DNA of 64,000 nucleotides from Stenotrophomonas sepilia (GTDB taxonomy: Bacteria; Pseudomonadota; Gammaproteobacteria; Xanthomonadales; Xanthomonadaceae). The notes under the pieces were generated by a model. The model worked only from the letters and a program-made list of their open reading frames with translations, had not been told where the DNA came from and made no database searches. Below are positions 25,354 to 34,230 of the stretch, in pieces (within the stretch, counting starts at the first letter, position 1; each line of letters starts with the position of its first letter). The DNA lies in NCBI RefSeq assembly GCF_003244875.1, contig NZ_LXXZ01000028.1, positions 1 to 64,000 on the forward strand, read 5' to 3'. Both the position numbers and the translations under genes were made by a program.

Positions 25354-26451
25354 TCAGGCCATGCGCGGCGACGCCTGCTGTTGTGCCTGTTGCTCGTCCT
25401 GCGCCAGCCGACTTGCGTCGCGGGATTGCTGCTGCACATTGGCCTGCTGATACAGCGTATCCGCGTCGCCCTGCTGCGTATCGAGCAGGGACAGGCGCTG
25501 GCGATTGGCGGCTGGGTCCGGCGAGGCGGTGTCGCCGCTGCGATGCAGGAATACGTAGCCGGGTGCCTCGGCGGTGCTGTTTGAACTGAATGCCACCTGC
25601 AGCGTGTCCTTTTCGCTGAAGCCGGCCTGCACCGCCGCGTGGGTCAGATGGCCGGCCAGTCGTTCGTGCTCCTGTCCGGGGGGCAGTCCCTGCTGTTCGC
25701 TGGCCTGGGCGAGTGCGGTACGCACTTTCTGGTCCAAGGCATGAAGGCTGTGCCCCGGTGCGCGCGCGTCCGCAGCCAGACGCTCGCCCAAGGGGCCATC
25801 AATGCCATCGGTTTCGCTGAGCAGACGCTGCTTCAAGCTGCGCTCGGGCAGGGGATGAGTGGTGGTGCGGTTGAGTTCGCTGTTGGGGAAAGGCGGCTCA
25901 ATGCTGTCCACGCCATGGATGTTGCGCAGCGGACGATAGCCGTCCTTGCCCTGTGACTGGACGCCCAGCGGAATGCGGACGTCTGGCAGCAATTGGCCAA
26001 CAGGGCCGCCGATGCTGTTCACGTCCAGGCTGTGCTTGCGCTGGATGCCGGCATGATTCAATGCGCCCCAGGCGAAGTCCACACAGTTGTGGCGCACGTC
26101 GGCATAGTGCTTGCTGAAGCCGTGCGCCACTGGATCGTCGCCGAACGCCTTGAGCTTGTTGTACTGGGCTTCGGTGATTTCCAGAGAGCGCGTGTAATGC
26201 GGGTTCTTGTAGGTCTTTGCATCGCTGTCCACGATGTCGCCCGGTCCGTTCATGCTGCCGTGCTCGATCGGTGCAAAGCCGTAGCTCGCCGGATCTTTTC
26301 CCGGTGCTCGCAGGACGTAGAACATGTGCCCCGGCCCGGATGTCTGCGGGGAACCATCCGGATTACGCAGCGGCTGCTGCGTTACCGGGTCGAGAAGCGG
26401 TGTTCCCGGCGCCGCAATGACGATATCGACGATGTAGCGTGGCTTGTCCAT
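25354..26451 (-). CDS. Predicted type IV secretion effector (X-Tfe) with XVIPCD-like C-terminus
   Basis: Predicted antibacterial effector delivered by the Xanthomonadaceae killing T4SS. The 365 residues have two parts. Residues 1-200 carry H42 (GPGHMFYVL) before C123 (VRHNCVDFAWGALNHAG), the order seen in permuted papain-like (NlpC/P60, LRAT-type) enzymes, and the stretch ITEAQYNKLKAF found in such toxins. From about residue 215 the sequence resembles the VirD4-docking XVIPCD: HSLHALDQKVRTAL, GLPPGQEHERLAGHLTHAA, GYVFLHRSGD and a glutamine-rich tail. There is no signal peptide. An AGGAGGA site precedes the ATG. The lipoprotein gene 40 bases upstream is the probable immunity gene. The catalytic activity is an inference. 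Confidence 0.8.
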   Translation of the reverse strand: MDKPRYIVDIVIAAPGTPLLDPVTQQPLRNPDGSPQTSGPGHMFYVLRAPGKDPASYGFAPIEHGSMNGPGDIVDSDAKTYKNPHYTRSLEITEAQYNKLKAFGDDPVAHGFSKHYADVRHNCVDFAWGALNHAGIQRKHSLDVNSIGGPVGQLLPDVRIPLGVQSQGKDGYRPLRNIHGVDSIEPPFPNSELNRTTTHPLPERSLKQRLLSETDGIDGPLGERLAADARAPGHSLHALDQKVRTALAQASEQQGLPPGQEHERLAGHLTHAAVQAGFSEKDTLQVAFSSNSTAEAPGYVFLHRSGDTASPDPAANRQRLSLLDTQQGDADTLYQQANVQQQSRDASRLAQDEQQAQQQASPRMA

Positions 26452-26491
26452 GTGCGTGTGATCCTCCTGGAAGGTGTACGAAGGCGCTGCG

Positions 26492-27067
26492 CTACTTGGC
26501 GAGCGGACGCGATTCGTGAATCAGTATCCTGGCGCTTGCGCCACGAAGCGGTGCGATGTCTTCAACCGTGCTGATCTGGACCCGATAGCGGCTACGCGCC
26601 TGCAACGGCAGCAACGCGACATGGAGTCGATAGGCCCCGTCGCTGCCTCGTTGGGTCTGAGCGTAGTTCAGTCCCGCATCGCGGTGCCAGTCTGGCAGTG
26701 GCTGGCCAGATTGCGACTGTGCGATCTGGTAGGCGTCGGGGCTTGCCAGCGACTGCCACGTGCCGCCGGACCATTGCTGAAGTCCAACGCGTAAAGGAAT
26801 GTGCAGGTCGCGCGGAGAAGCAGCATCTGGCGACGGGGAGACGTGCTGCAGATCCAGCTCCACCGCATATGTACGGTAGCTGGCAAAATTGCGCGTCGTG
26901 GTTTCGAACTCGAACTGCACCTGCTGGCCGGGCGTGTCCACGGCAATCGGCTGTGAGAGTTCCAGCGGCTCTGGCGGTGGGGGCGGCCCCTTGTCGGCGC
27001 AGGCGGCAAGCAGCGCGGTCAGGCCGAGCAGGCTGATGCGCTGCCAGTGTGTGATGCGGGTGGTCAT
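26492..27067 (-). CDS. Lipoprotein, predicted immunity protein (X-Tfi) for the adjacent effector
   Basis: A 191-residue lipoprotein with signal sequence and lipobox LLAAC at C23, then a proline-rich linker (DKGPPPPPEPLEL) and a beta-rich domain. I recognise no enzyme motif. The ATG at 27067 follows ACAGGAATCCGC. It lies directly upstream of the effector gene on the same strand, as immunity genes do in Xanthomonas and Stenotrophomonas T4SS pairs, where the immunity proteins are periplasmic lipoproteins that bind their effector. The role rests on position and lipobox; the sequence itself does not prove it. Confidence 0.7.
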   Translation of the reverse strand: MTTRITHWQRISLLGLTALLAACADKGPPPPPEPLELSQPIAVDTPGQQVQFEFETTTRNFASYRTYAVELDLQHVSPSPDAASPRDLHIPLRVGLQQWSGGTWQSLASPDAYQIAQSQSGQPLPDWHRDAGLNYAQTQRGSDGAYRLHVALLPLQARSRYRVQISTVEDIAPLRGASARILIHESRPLAK

Positions 27068-27257
27068 GCGGATTCCTGTGGCTCCTTGCCGTGGCCAATT
27101 GAACCCTAACGTTGGCGAGGCAGAGCCCGCAAGCGCAGAGACCGCGGTGCGGTCCATTCACATGTCGCCGCGCGAGGCGAGCCCCTGCGTCACCGTGTCG
27201 CAGGGGGCAAACCCTGAACGCGGTCCAAGGTTGACCGTGGCCCCGTAGAATGGCGGC

Positions 27258-27704
27258 GTGCGTCATTCTGTCCTCCACCGCCGGTTTCAGGCCCTGGCAT
27301 GGCTCGCCATGCTGCTGGTGCTGCTCGCCCCGCTGGTGAGCCGCTGGCTGGCGCATGGTCACGTGGCTGCCGCGGCACCGGTGGCGGCCATGGACCACGC
27401 AATGCACGCAGAGCACGCGCAGCACGCGATGGAAGGCCATCACGACCATCACGCGATGGCGATGCCGCACGGCGAGACCGCAAAGAAGCCGCCCGCCGAT
27501 CCACATGCCGATCATGAGATGGGTGTGGACTGCGATTACTGCCTGATCGCTGCACGGCTGATCACCCTGCTGGTGGCGGCCGTGCTGCTGTTGGCGCCGA
27601 TGGCACCGGTGTGCCGCGCACTGCGCGGCGCGGTGCGGGCGTTGCCGCAACGGATCAGCGGCACATTGGGCGCGCGTGGGCCGCCGGCACTGATGGCTGC
27701 CTGA
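27258..27704 (+). CDS. DUF2946-type histidine-rich membrane protein
   Basis: A 148-residue protein with an N-terminal hydrophobic segment or signal (about 12-30), a strongly His/Met-rich stretch (MDHAMHAEHAQHAMEGHHDH and on), a C-D-Y-C motif, and a second hydrophobic segment at about 105-122. DUF2946 proteins occur next to TonB-dependent receptors and metal-uptake genes; His, Met and the CxxC-like pair suggest metal binding, probably copper. The GTG at 27258 is the best start; the ATG 8 bases upstream is out of frame. Confidence 0.75.
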   Translation: MRHSVLHRRFQALAWLAMLLVLLAPLVSRWLAHGHVAAAAPVAAMDHAMHAEHAQHAMEGHHDHHAMAMPHGETAKKPPADPHADHEMGVDCDYCLIAARLITLLVAAVLLLAPMAPVCRALRGAVRALPQRISGTLGARGPPALMAA

Positions 27705-27833
27705 GCCGCACGCGCGCTGCATTGAACGTTCCCCCATGAGGTTGCCGGCCACGGCCGGTGCCCGCACGCGCGTGTCTGTCCCTTTCTGATTGCTGCCCTG
27801 CCATTGCGGGGTGGCCTTGCATGCCGTGAACAA

Positions 27834-29972
27834 ATGAAAACGAACCCCAACTCCGCGCGCCTGCGCCGGGCGACGCTGCCTGTCGCTTGCGCGCTGCTGC
27901 TGCACTCCGCTTCTGCCCTTGCTGCCGACGTGGCACCCCCGACCACGCTGGATGCCGTACGCGTGATCGATACCCGCAGAGGCGAGCTGTCCTCCACCGC
28001 CAGCGCCGGCTCTGCATTGGGCCTGAGCGTGCTGCAGACACCTGCCAGCCTGACGGTGATTTCGCGCGAACAACTGGAGCAGCGCGGCGACAGCAACCTC
28101 AACGATGCGATCAGCCGGGCGGGTGCGATCAGTGCCATGCCGCACCCGGGCAACGGCTTGAGCGCGCTTTCCAGCCGTGGCTTCACCGACGGTGCTTCGG
28201 TGATGCGGCTGTACGACGGGCTGCGCCAGTACGGCGGCGTGGGCATCACCTTCCCGTTCGATACCTGGTCGATCGAGCGCATCGAAGTGCTGCGCGGGCC
28301 GGCCTCGGTGATCCATGGCGATGGTGCGATCGGCGGGGTGATCAACATCGTGCCGAAGAAGCCCTCGCGCGGTGCCATCGAGAACGAGATCAGCGTGACC
28401 GTGGGCAGCGAGGACACCGCGCGGCTGGGCTTCGGCAGTGGTGGCGCGCTGGCGTCCGGGCTGGCCTACCGGCTGGATGTGAGTGGCAACTACAGCGGTG
28501 GCTGGGTCGACCGTGGCCGCAACAACGATGCGACGTTCTCCGGTGCGTTGCTGTGGCAGGCTCGCCCGGACCTGCAGCTGACGCTCACCCATGCGCAGGG
28601 CTACCAGCAACCGATGCGCTACTTCGGCACGCCGCTGGTCGAGGGCCGCCAGCTGGAGGCGCTGCGCCACCGCAACTACAACGTGGACGACAGCGAAATC
28701 CGCTTCCGCGACCGCTGGACGCAGCTCGATGCGCAGTGGACGCCGAACGCGAACGTTGACTGGCGCACGCGCCTCTACCAGATCGACAGCCAGCGCGATT
28801 GGCGCAACGCCGAGGCCTATGTCTACAACCCGCGAACCGGGTTGGTCGACCGCTCGGGTAACACCCAGATCACCCACAACCAGGACCAGACGGGGCTGAC
28901 CTCGACGCTGCGCGCGCAGGGCAATGTGGGCGCTTGGGCGAACAGCTTCACGGTGGGCCTGGACGCCAACCGCGCGCACTTCAAGCACACCAATAACACC
29001 TATGCCGGCAGCTCGGGCCCGGTCGATCCGTTCGATCCTGTCCCGGGGCAGTTCGCCAGCGATGCGCCGAACCTGCCGCGCTATCGCAACCGTGCCGAGC
29101 AGTACGCGCTGTTCGTGGAAGACCGGTTGGCGCTGAGCGAGCGCTGGTCGGTGCTGGCTGGCCTGCGCCACGATCGCGCGCGCATCGATCGCACCGATCT
29201 GATCAGTGGCCAGAACGCGTTCTCGAAAACCTACAGCAGCACCGGCTGGCGCGCCGGCACGGTATTTGCGCTGCAGCCGACGCTGAGCCTGTATGCGCAG
29301 TACTCGCAGGCGGCAGATCCGGTCAGCGGGCTGCTGATGATCAGCCCGGCCAATGGAGCGTTCGATCTGGCCAAGGGGCGGCAGATCGAGGTGGGCCTGA
29401 AGCAGGCCTTCGACGGTGGCGAGTGGACGCTGGCGGCGTACCGCATCCGCAAGACTGGGCTGCTCAGCCGTGATCCGCTGGTGCCGGATCGCCGGGTGCA
29501 GGTGGGCGCGCAGACGTCACGCGGCATCGAGGCATCGTTAAACTGGGCGTTCGCGCCGCGGTGGTCGCTCGATGCCAATGCGACGGTGCTGAAGGCCGAG
29601 TTCGAGGAATTCCTGGAAACCACGGGTTCGCCGCCGATGCTGGTCTCGCGTGATGGCAACGTGCCGCCGAACGTAGCCGAGCGCCTGGCCAGTGCGTGGC
29701 TCAGCTGGCAATTCGCACCGGAATGGAGTGCGGCGGGTGGCGTTCGCTACGTCGGCAAGCGCTACGCTGACAACGCCAATACACTGGAGCTGCCCGGCTA
29801 CAGCACCACCGATCTGGCACTGACCTGGCAGGCGGCACCGCGCACGCGGCTGTCCGCGCGGTTGTTCAACGTGTTCGACAAGGCGTACTACGCCACCGCG
29901 TACTACACCAGCACCCAGTGGCTGCTGGGGGCGGACCGGCGCGTCGAATTCACCGTCGACCATCGCTTCTGA
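27834..29972 (+). CDS. TonB-dependent outer membrane receptor (siderophore or metal type)
   Basis: Outer membrane gated channel of 712 residues. A signal peptide (about 1-31, ending SASALAAD) is followed by a TonB-box-like TTLDAVRVI, the plug domain (TPASLTVISREQLEQRG, then RGPASVIHGDGAIGGVIN), and a 22-strand barrel ending in phenylalanine (VDHRF). There is no N-terminal signalling extension. The FhuE/FoxA-like style suggests a siderophore ligand; the ligand is not determined. I found no clear Fur box in the 130 bases upstream. It forms an operon with the PepSY gene, 11 bases downstream. Confidence 0.92.
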   Translation: MKTNPNSARLRRATLPVACALLLHSASALAADVAPPTTLDAVRVIDTRRGELSSTASAGSALGLSVLQTPASLTVISREQLEQRGDSNLNDAISRAGAISAMPHPGNGLSALSSRGFTDGASVMRLYDGLRQYGGVGITFPFDTWSIERIEVLRGPASVIHGDGAIGGVINIVPKKPSRGAIENEISVTVGSEDTARLGFGSGGALASGLAYRLDVSGNYSGGWVDRGRNNDATFSGALLWQARPDLQLTLTHAQGYQQPMRYFGTPLVEGRQLEALRHRNYNVDDSEIRFRDRWTQLDAQWTPNANVDWRTRLYQIDSQRDWRNAEAYVYNPRTGLVDRSGNTQITHNQDQTGLTSTLRAQGNVGAWANSFTVGLDANRAHFKHTNNTYAGSSGPVDPFDPVPGQFASDAPNLPRYRNRAEQYALFVEDRLALSERWSVLAGLRHDRARIDRTDLISGQNAFSKTYSSTGWRAGTVFALQPTLSLYAQYSQAADPVSGLLMISPANGAFDLAKGRQIEVGLKQAFDGGEWTLAAYRIRKTGLLSRDPLVPDRRVQVGAQTSRGIEASLNWAFAPRWSLDANATVLKAEFEEFLETTGSPPMLVSRDGNVPPNVAERLASAWLSWQFAPEWSAAGGVRYVGKRYADNANTLELPGYSTTDLALTWQAAPRTRLSARLFNVFDKAYYATAYYTSTQWLLGADRRVEFTVDHRF

Positions 29973-29983
29973 GGGCGCTGGCG

Positions 29984-31489
29984 ATGTCGCTGCGATCCAC
30001 CGCCAAGCGCTGGACCTACCTGGTGCATCGTTGGCTGGGCATCGGCGGATGCCTGCTGATGCTGCTGTGGTTCGTCAGCGGCATGGTGATGCTGTTCATT
30101 GGTTACCCGAAGCTGACGCCCGGCGAGCGGCTGGCGGCATTGCCAGTGCTGGGTGAGGCCCGCGACCTGCAGGGGCTGTCTGTACTGCCGGCTGCTCTGC
30201 AGGCCGAGCCGGAGGCCGTGGCGCTGACCACGCTGCGTGGCGAGCCCGCCTATGTGGTGCGTAGTGGCAGCCACATGGGGGCCTGGTCTGCATACACCGG
30301 TCAGGCGCTGCCGCCGGTGTCGGCACAGCGCGCCGAAGCATCCGCTGCACAGTTCGCCGTAGGCCCGGCCTTCGTGGGAGCGATGCGCGTGGAGGAGGAC
30401 CGCTGGACGCATTCGCGCGCATTGGATGTGCATCGACCGCTCTATCGCGTCGAGGTGGGCGGCGCGCAGCCGGGCGACCTGTATGTGTCCTCGCGTACCG
30501 GTGAAGTGGTGCTGGACGCCCCGCATGTGCAGCAGCGCTGGAACTATGTGGGCGCCTGGCTGCACTGGCTGTACTTCCTGCGCATGCAGTCGGTCGACCC
30601 GGTGTGGACGTGGGTGGTGATCGTGCTGTCCGCAATGTGCACGGTGGCGGTGATCAGCGGCATCGTGGTGGGAGTGTGGCGCTGGCGTTTCCGTGGGCAC
30701 TATCGTTCCGGTGCGAAGACGCCGTACGTGGAGTCGTGGATGCGCTGGCACCATCTGATCGGATTGTGTGCTGCGGCCTTCGTGTTCACCTGGATCTTCA
30801 GCGGCCTGATGTCGATGAATCCATTGGGCGTCTTCAGCAGCACGCGGGAGGCGATCGATGTTGAGCACTACCGTGGCGGCGCGGTGGCGGTGGACGGTGC
30901 GCTGGGTGATCCTGACACGCTTCTGGCAGTGGCCGAAGCCGCGCGCTTTCAGCCGGTGGAGATTCAGTGGCGACGGATCAGTGGTGAACTGTTTGCGGTG
31001 CTGCTGGACGGGCAGGGTCATACTCGCATCGTGTCCGGCAGCAATGGGCATCTGCAGGTTACGCGGTTGCTGCCGGCAGCTTGGCTGCAGCAGAAGGTGC
31101 GTGCGTTGTCCGATGCACCGATGCAGGGCTTCGTGGTGCAGCATGCAGCGGATGCGTACTTCTATCCGCGTGCGCCCGAGGCCATGAATGGTGCAGCGGT
31201 ACGCCGCTTCCCGGTGGCCGTGGTGGACTTTGGTGATGCCGAGGCGACGTGCGTCTATCTCGACCTGGCTACGGGCGATCCGTTGCTGACGATGGGTCAT
31301 CGCGAGCGGGTGGGGCGCTGGTTGTTCTACTTCCTGCACAGCTGGGATCTGCCTGCGATGCTGCGCCAGGAAGGTGTCCGGTTGGCGGTGTTGCTGCTGC
31401 TGAGCGCTGCTGGCACCGCGCTGTGCGCCACGGCGACGGTGATCGGCTATCGGCGCGTGCGGATGAAGCTGCGCCGTAGGCGGCGTTGA
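29984..31489 (+). CDS. PepSY-associated transmembrane protein
   Basis: Inner membrane protein of 501 residues with about four spans (about 15-37, 205-225, 255-280 and 450-475) and PepSY-type periplasmic parts; related proteins act as reductases in iron-siderophore or metal uptake. Conserved membrane histidines occur in LVHRWLGIGG, WLHWLYFL, WHHLIG and FLHSWDLP, as in heme-binding members. The ATG at 29984 lies 11 bases after the receptor stop, so the two are cotranscribed. Confidence 0.87.
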   Translation: MSLRSTAKRWTYLVHRWLGIGGCLLMLLWFVSGMVMLFIGYPKLTPGERLAALPVLGEARDLQGLSVLPAALQAEPEAVALTTLRGEPAYVVRSGSHMGAWSAYTGQALPPVSAQRAEASAAQFAVGPAFVGAMRVEEDRWTHSRALDVHRPLYRVEVGGAQPGDLYVSSRTGEVVLDAPHVQQRWNYVGAWLHWLYFLRMQSVDPVWTWVVIVLSAMCTVAVISGIVVGVWRWRFRGHYRSGAKTPYVESWMRWHHLIGLCAAAFVFTWIFSGLMSMNPLGVFSSTREAIDVEHYRGGAVAVDGALGDPDTLLAVAEAARFQPVEIQWRRISGELFAVLLDGQGHTRIVSGSNGHLQVTRLLPAAWLQQKVRALSDAPMQGFVVQHAADAYFYPRAPEAMNGAAVRRFPVAVVDFGDAEATCVYLDLATGDPLLTMGHRERVGRWLFYFLHSWDLPAMLRQEGVRLAVLLLLSAAGTALCATATVIGYRRVRMKLRRRRR

Positions 31490-31498
31490 TGCGCCGCG

Positions 31499-32632
31499 CT
31501 ACACCTGCAGCCAACGCGTGGACACGGCCACCAGCAACAAGGCCGTGGCCACGCCGATGAACGCGGCGATCAGGCCGAAATGATCTGCGGCGAAGCCGAT
31601 CAGCGCCGGGCCGGCAAGGATGCCGGCAAAGCCGAGCGTGGACACGGCAGTGATCGCCAGTGCGCCGGGCATGCGGGTCTGGTGGCCGGCCATCGAGAAC
31701 AGTGCGGGGGCGATGTTGGCGCAACCGAGGCCGACCAGCACATAGCCCGCCAGCGACGCCTGCCACGGCGTGACCAGGGTCAGCACCAGTACGCCCGCGG
31801 CGGCGAGCAACGCGCCGAACACGATCGCGCGCTGGCGGCCCACGCGTGCCACCAGTGCATCGCCGAACAGGCGCGCGACGGTCATCGTCAGGGTGAAGGT
31901 CACATAGCCGATGCCGGCGAGGCTGGCATCGACGCGGCGCACGTCGCTGAGAAATACCGCGCTCCAGTCGAGCATCGCACCTTCGCCGAGGAAGGCGACG
32001 AACGCCAGCACGCCGATGAACAGCACGATGCCGTGCGGCAGGACCAGCATGGGCGTGTCATGCGGCATGCGTTCGCTGTGCCAGTACGCCGCTGACAGCA
32101 GCATCACCAGCAGCATGGCACCAACGCCGACCAGCACGGATACCAAGGGAGGCAGATGGGCAGACAGCAGCACGGTCATGGTGGCCGCGCCGAGGAAGCC
32201 GCCGATGCTGAAGAAGGCATGGAAGCCGGACATCATCACGCGCCGTGCTTCGCGCTCGACAATGACCGCCTGCACGTTCATCGTGCAGTCCATCGCGCCC
32301 ACGGCGGCGCCGAACACGAACAGAACCAGCCCGAGTGTCCAGGCCGAAGCGGCCAGGGCCAGGCTGGGCACGGTCAGGCAGATCAGCAGACTGCTGGCCA
32401 CCATCACCCGGCGGCAACCGAGGCGCGCGGCCAGCACACCGGACAACGGCATCGCCAGCAGCGAACCGGCACCGAGGCAGAGCAGCACCAGCCCCAGCGT
32501 GGCGTCATTGATCCCGGTGCGTGCCTTGGCGAACGGCACCAGGGTGGCCCACAGCGCGGTGGCGAAGCCGGGAATGAAGAACGCAGCGCGGGTCGCGTGC
32601 TGTTCGGCACGCGCGCGGTTGGCAACGGACAT
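31499..32632 (-). CDS. smtcrA: MFS transporter SmtcrA
   Basis: A 377-residue, 12-span major facilitator. It lies 11 bases after smqnrR on the same strand. By position it is the transporter gene reported as smtcrA, repressed together with Smqnr by SmQnrR in S. maltophilia; that name is recalled, not searched. Its sequence style is that of the YbjJ group (FIPGFATALWATLVPFAKAR, HAFFSIGGFLGA). The substrate cannot be told from sequence. It is convergent with the PepSY gene, 9 bases apart. Confidence 0.82.
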   Translation of the reverse strand: MSVANRARAEQHATRAAFFIPGFATALWATLVPFAKARTGINDATLGLVLLCLGAGSLLAMPLSGVLAARLGCRRVMVASSLLICLTVPSLALAASAWTLGLVLFVFGAAVGAMDCTMNVQAVIVEREARRVMMSGFHAFFSIGGFLGAATMTVLLSAHLPPLVSVLVGVGAMLLVMLLSAAYWHSERMPHDTPMLVLPHGIVLFIGVLAFVAFLGEGAMLDWSAVFLSDVRRVDASLAGIGYVTFTLTMTVARLFGDALVARVGRQRAIVFGALLAAAGVLVLTLVTPWQASLAGYVLVGLGCANIAPALFSMAGHQTRMPGALAITAVSTLGFAGILAGPALIGFAADHFGLIAAFIGVATALLLVAVSTRWLQV

Positions 32633-32643
32633 GAGCGGTACGG

Positions 32644-33420
32644 TCAGGGCGGAGTGGGGTGTACCGCGATGCCTGCGGCGCGGAAGCGTGCCGCCAGCGC
32701 CGGCGGGGCCGAGGTGGTGAGCACCAGGTCGTCGATCTCGTCGAGGCTGGCAATCTGCCAGTTGCCGCGTGCACCGAGCTTTTCAGTAGTGGCGGCGACG
32801 ATGACGCGGCTGCTGCACGCGACCATCGCGCGCTTCAGCTTGGCCTCTTCTGCATCCATTGCCCATACACCAGTATCGCCGTCCACCGCGCAGGGGCCGG
32901 GCAGGTACACGTCGGCGCGCAGGCGCTGCACCTGGCCCAGTGCTTCTGCGCCGACCGCACCGCCGCCGCTGGCCAAGCGGCCGCCGATCAGCTGCACCAG
33001 GGTGCCTTCAAGCGTACTGGCGGCGGTGGCGATCTGCGGGGCATTGGTGATCACGGTCAGCCCGAGAGCGGGCGGCAGCTGCTGGGCGATCGCCAGGTTG
33101 GTTGAACCGGCATCGAGCAGTACAACCTGATTGGGTTGCAGCAACGCGCACACGCGTGCGGCCAGCTCGGCCTTGTCGCCGCGGTCGCGGGTCAGGCGCT
33201 CGCGCAGCGGGCGTTCCTTGGGCGGCGGCAGCACGGCGCCGCCGTAGACACGCTGGCACAGGCCCTGTGCGGCCAGCTCGCGCAGGTCGCGGCGGATCGA
33301 ATCTTCGGAGACGGCATAGCGGCGCGCCAGTTCGGCAGCGACCACGCGGCCCTGCTGGCGCAGCTCCTCAAGGATCTGCCGGGTGCGCTGGGCGGGGAGG
33401 GGGCTGGGGTCTGAGCTCAT
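32644..33420 (-). CDS. smqnrR: DeoR-family repressor SmQnrR
   Basis: Transcriptional regulator of 258 residues. The N-terminal winged helix-turn-helix (RTRQILEELRQQGRVVAAEL, then YAVSEDSIRRDLRELAAQG) is followed by a sugar-phosphate-isomerase-like effector domain (LLDAGSTNLAIAQQL and VWAMDAEEA). It is divergent from smqnr, 147 bases away. SmQnrR is known to repress smqnr and smtcrA. The start at ATG 33420 is preferred; 33435 is the alternative. Phased CGTGCA repeats 11 bases upstream are the likely operator. Confidence 0.9.
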   Translation of the reverse strand: MSSDPSPLPAQRTRQILEELRQQGRVVAAELARRYAVSEDSIRRDLRELAAQGLCQRVYGGAVLPPPKERPLRERLTRDRGDKAELAARVCALLQPNQVVLLDAGSTNLAIAQQLPPALGLTVITNAPQIATAASTLEGTLVQLIGGRLASGGGAVGAEALGQVQRLRADVYLPGPCAVDGDTGVWAMDAEEAKLKRAMVACSSRVIVAATTEKLGARGNWQIASLDEIDDLVLTTSAPPALAARFRAAGIAVHPTPP

Positions 33421-33430
33421 GCCATAAGTC

Positions 33431-33464
33431 TGCACGTTCGTGCATTAACGTGCAACACCGTGCA
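33431..33464. promoter_or_regulatory. Candidate SmQnrR operator with phased repeats
   Basis: CGTGCA occurs at 33439-33444, 33449-33454 and 33459-33464, exactly 10 bases apart, and TGCACG at 33431-33436 makes an inverted pair with the first. All copies fall on one face of the helix just upstream of smqnrR. Confidence 0.6.
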
Positions 33465-33567
33465 TCCGGTATTGGGGGGCACGGGGCGGCTGGACTGCCG
33501 GTGAATCCGCCCGCGCCCACGTCTATGGATCGCCCTCGCGGCCCGGCATGATGGCGGGACTCCTGGC

Positions 33568-34227
33568 ATGGAATCCCTGATGTCCCACACCGTTCACCGC
33601 AAGCTGCGCATCGGCGCGGACCAGTACACCGGCCAGAAAGTGGTCGATCAGCAGTTCCACGAGTGCGATTTTTCCGGCGTGGACCTAACCGGCACCGAGT
33701 TCATCAACTGCAGTTTCTACGATGCCGACAGCCGTACCGGCTGCCGCTTCAATGGCGCCACGCTGAAGGAAGCCAGCTTCCGCAGCTGCGACATCAGCAT
33801 GTGCCACTTCAATTTCGTCAAGGCATTGGGCCTGGAAATCAGCGAGTGCCGCGCGCAGGGCGCGGATTTCAGCAGCGCCAGCTTCATGAACCAGATCACC
33901 CCGCGCAGCGGGTTCTGCAGCGCCTTCATCAAGAAGTCGAACCTGCGCTACGCCAATTTTTCGCGGGTGACGCTGGAAAAGTGCGAGCTATGGGAAAACC
34001 GCTGGGACGGTGCAAACGTGAGCGGCGCCAGCTTCGCTGGCTCGGACCTGTCCGGTGGCCAGTTCGAGGGTGTCGATTGGAACAGCGCCAACTTCACCGA
34101 CTGTGACCTGACCCACTCGGAGCTGGGTGAGCTGGACCTGCGCAGCACCAACCTGCGTGGCGCCACGCTGGATCTGCAGCAGGTGGCGCTGTTGATGCAG
34201 CGCATCGGCATCACCGTGGTGCCGTAG
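33568..34227 (+). CDS. smqnr: Quinolone resistance pentapeptide repeat protein Smqnr
   Basis: Chromosomal Qnr protein that protects DNA gyrase from fluoroquinolones. The 219 residues, the reported Smqnr length, are built of pentapeptides with central Leu or Phe (for example CDFSG VDLTG TEFIN; later ANVSG ASFAG SDLSG), forming a right-handed beta helix, with a loop-like interruption near residues 113-125 and a C-terminal dimer helix (LQQVALLMQRIG). ATG 33568 is used; ATG 33580 is possible. It is divergent from its repressor smqnrR. Presence of the gene is normal for S. maltophilia and gives low-level resistance. Confidence 0.95.
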   Translation: MESLMSHTVHRKLRIGADQYTGQKVVDQQFHECDFSGVDLTGTEFINCSFYDADSRTGCRFNGATLKEASFRSCDISMCHFNFVKALGLEISECRAQGADFSSASFMNQITPRSGFCSAFIKKSNLRYANFSRVTLEKCELWENRWDGANVSGASFAGSDLSGGQFEGVDWNSANFTDCDLTHSELGELDLRSTNLRGATLDLQQVALLMQRIGITVVP

Positions 34228-34230
34228 GCT

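Noticed and set aside
27705-27833. Fur box before the TonB receptor
   Set aside because: No stretch close to the GATAATGATTATC pattern is visible.
26592-29171. Very long open frame (859 codons) on the minus strand
   Set aside because: It lies antisense to DUF2946 and the TonB receptor and across the immunity gene. The translation is rich in Arg, His and Gln without domains, as expected of a shadow frame in GC-rich DNA.
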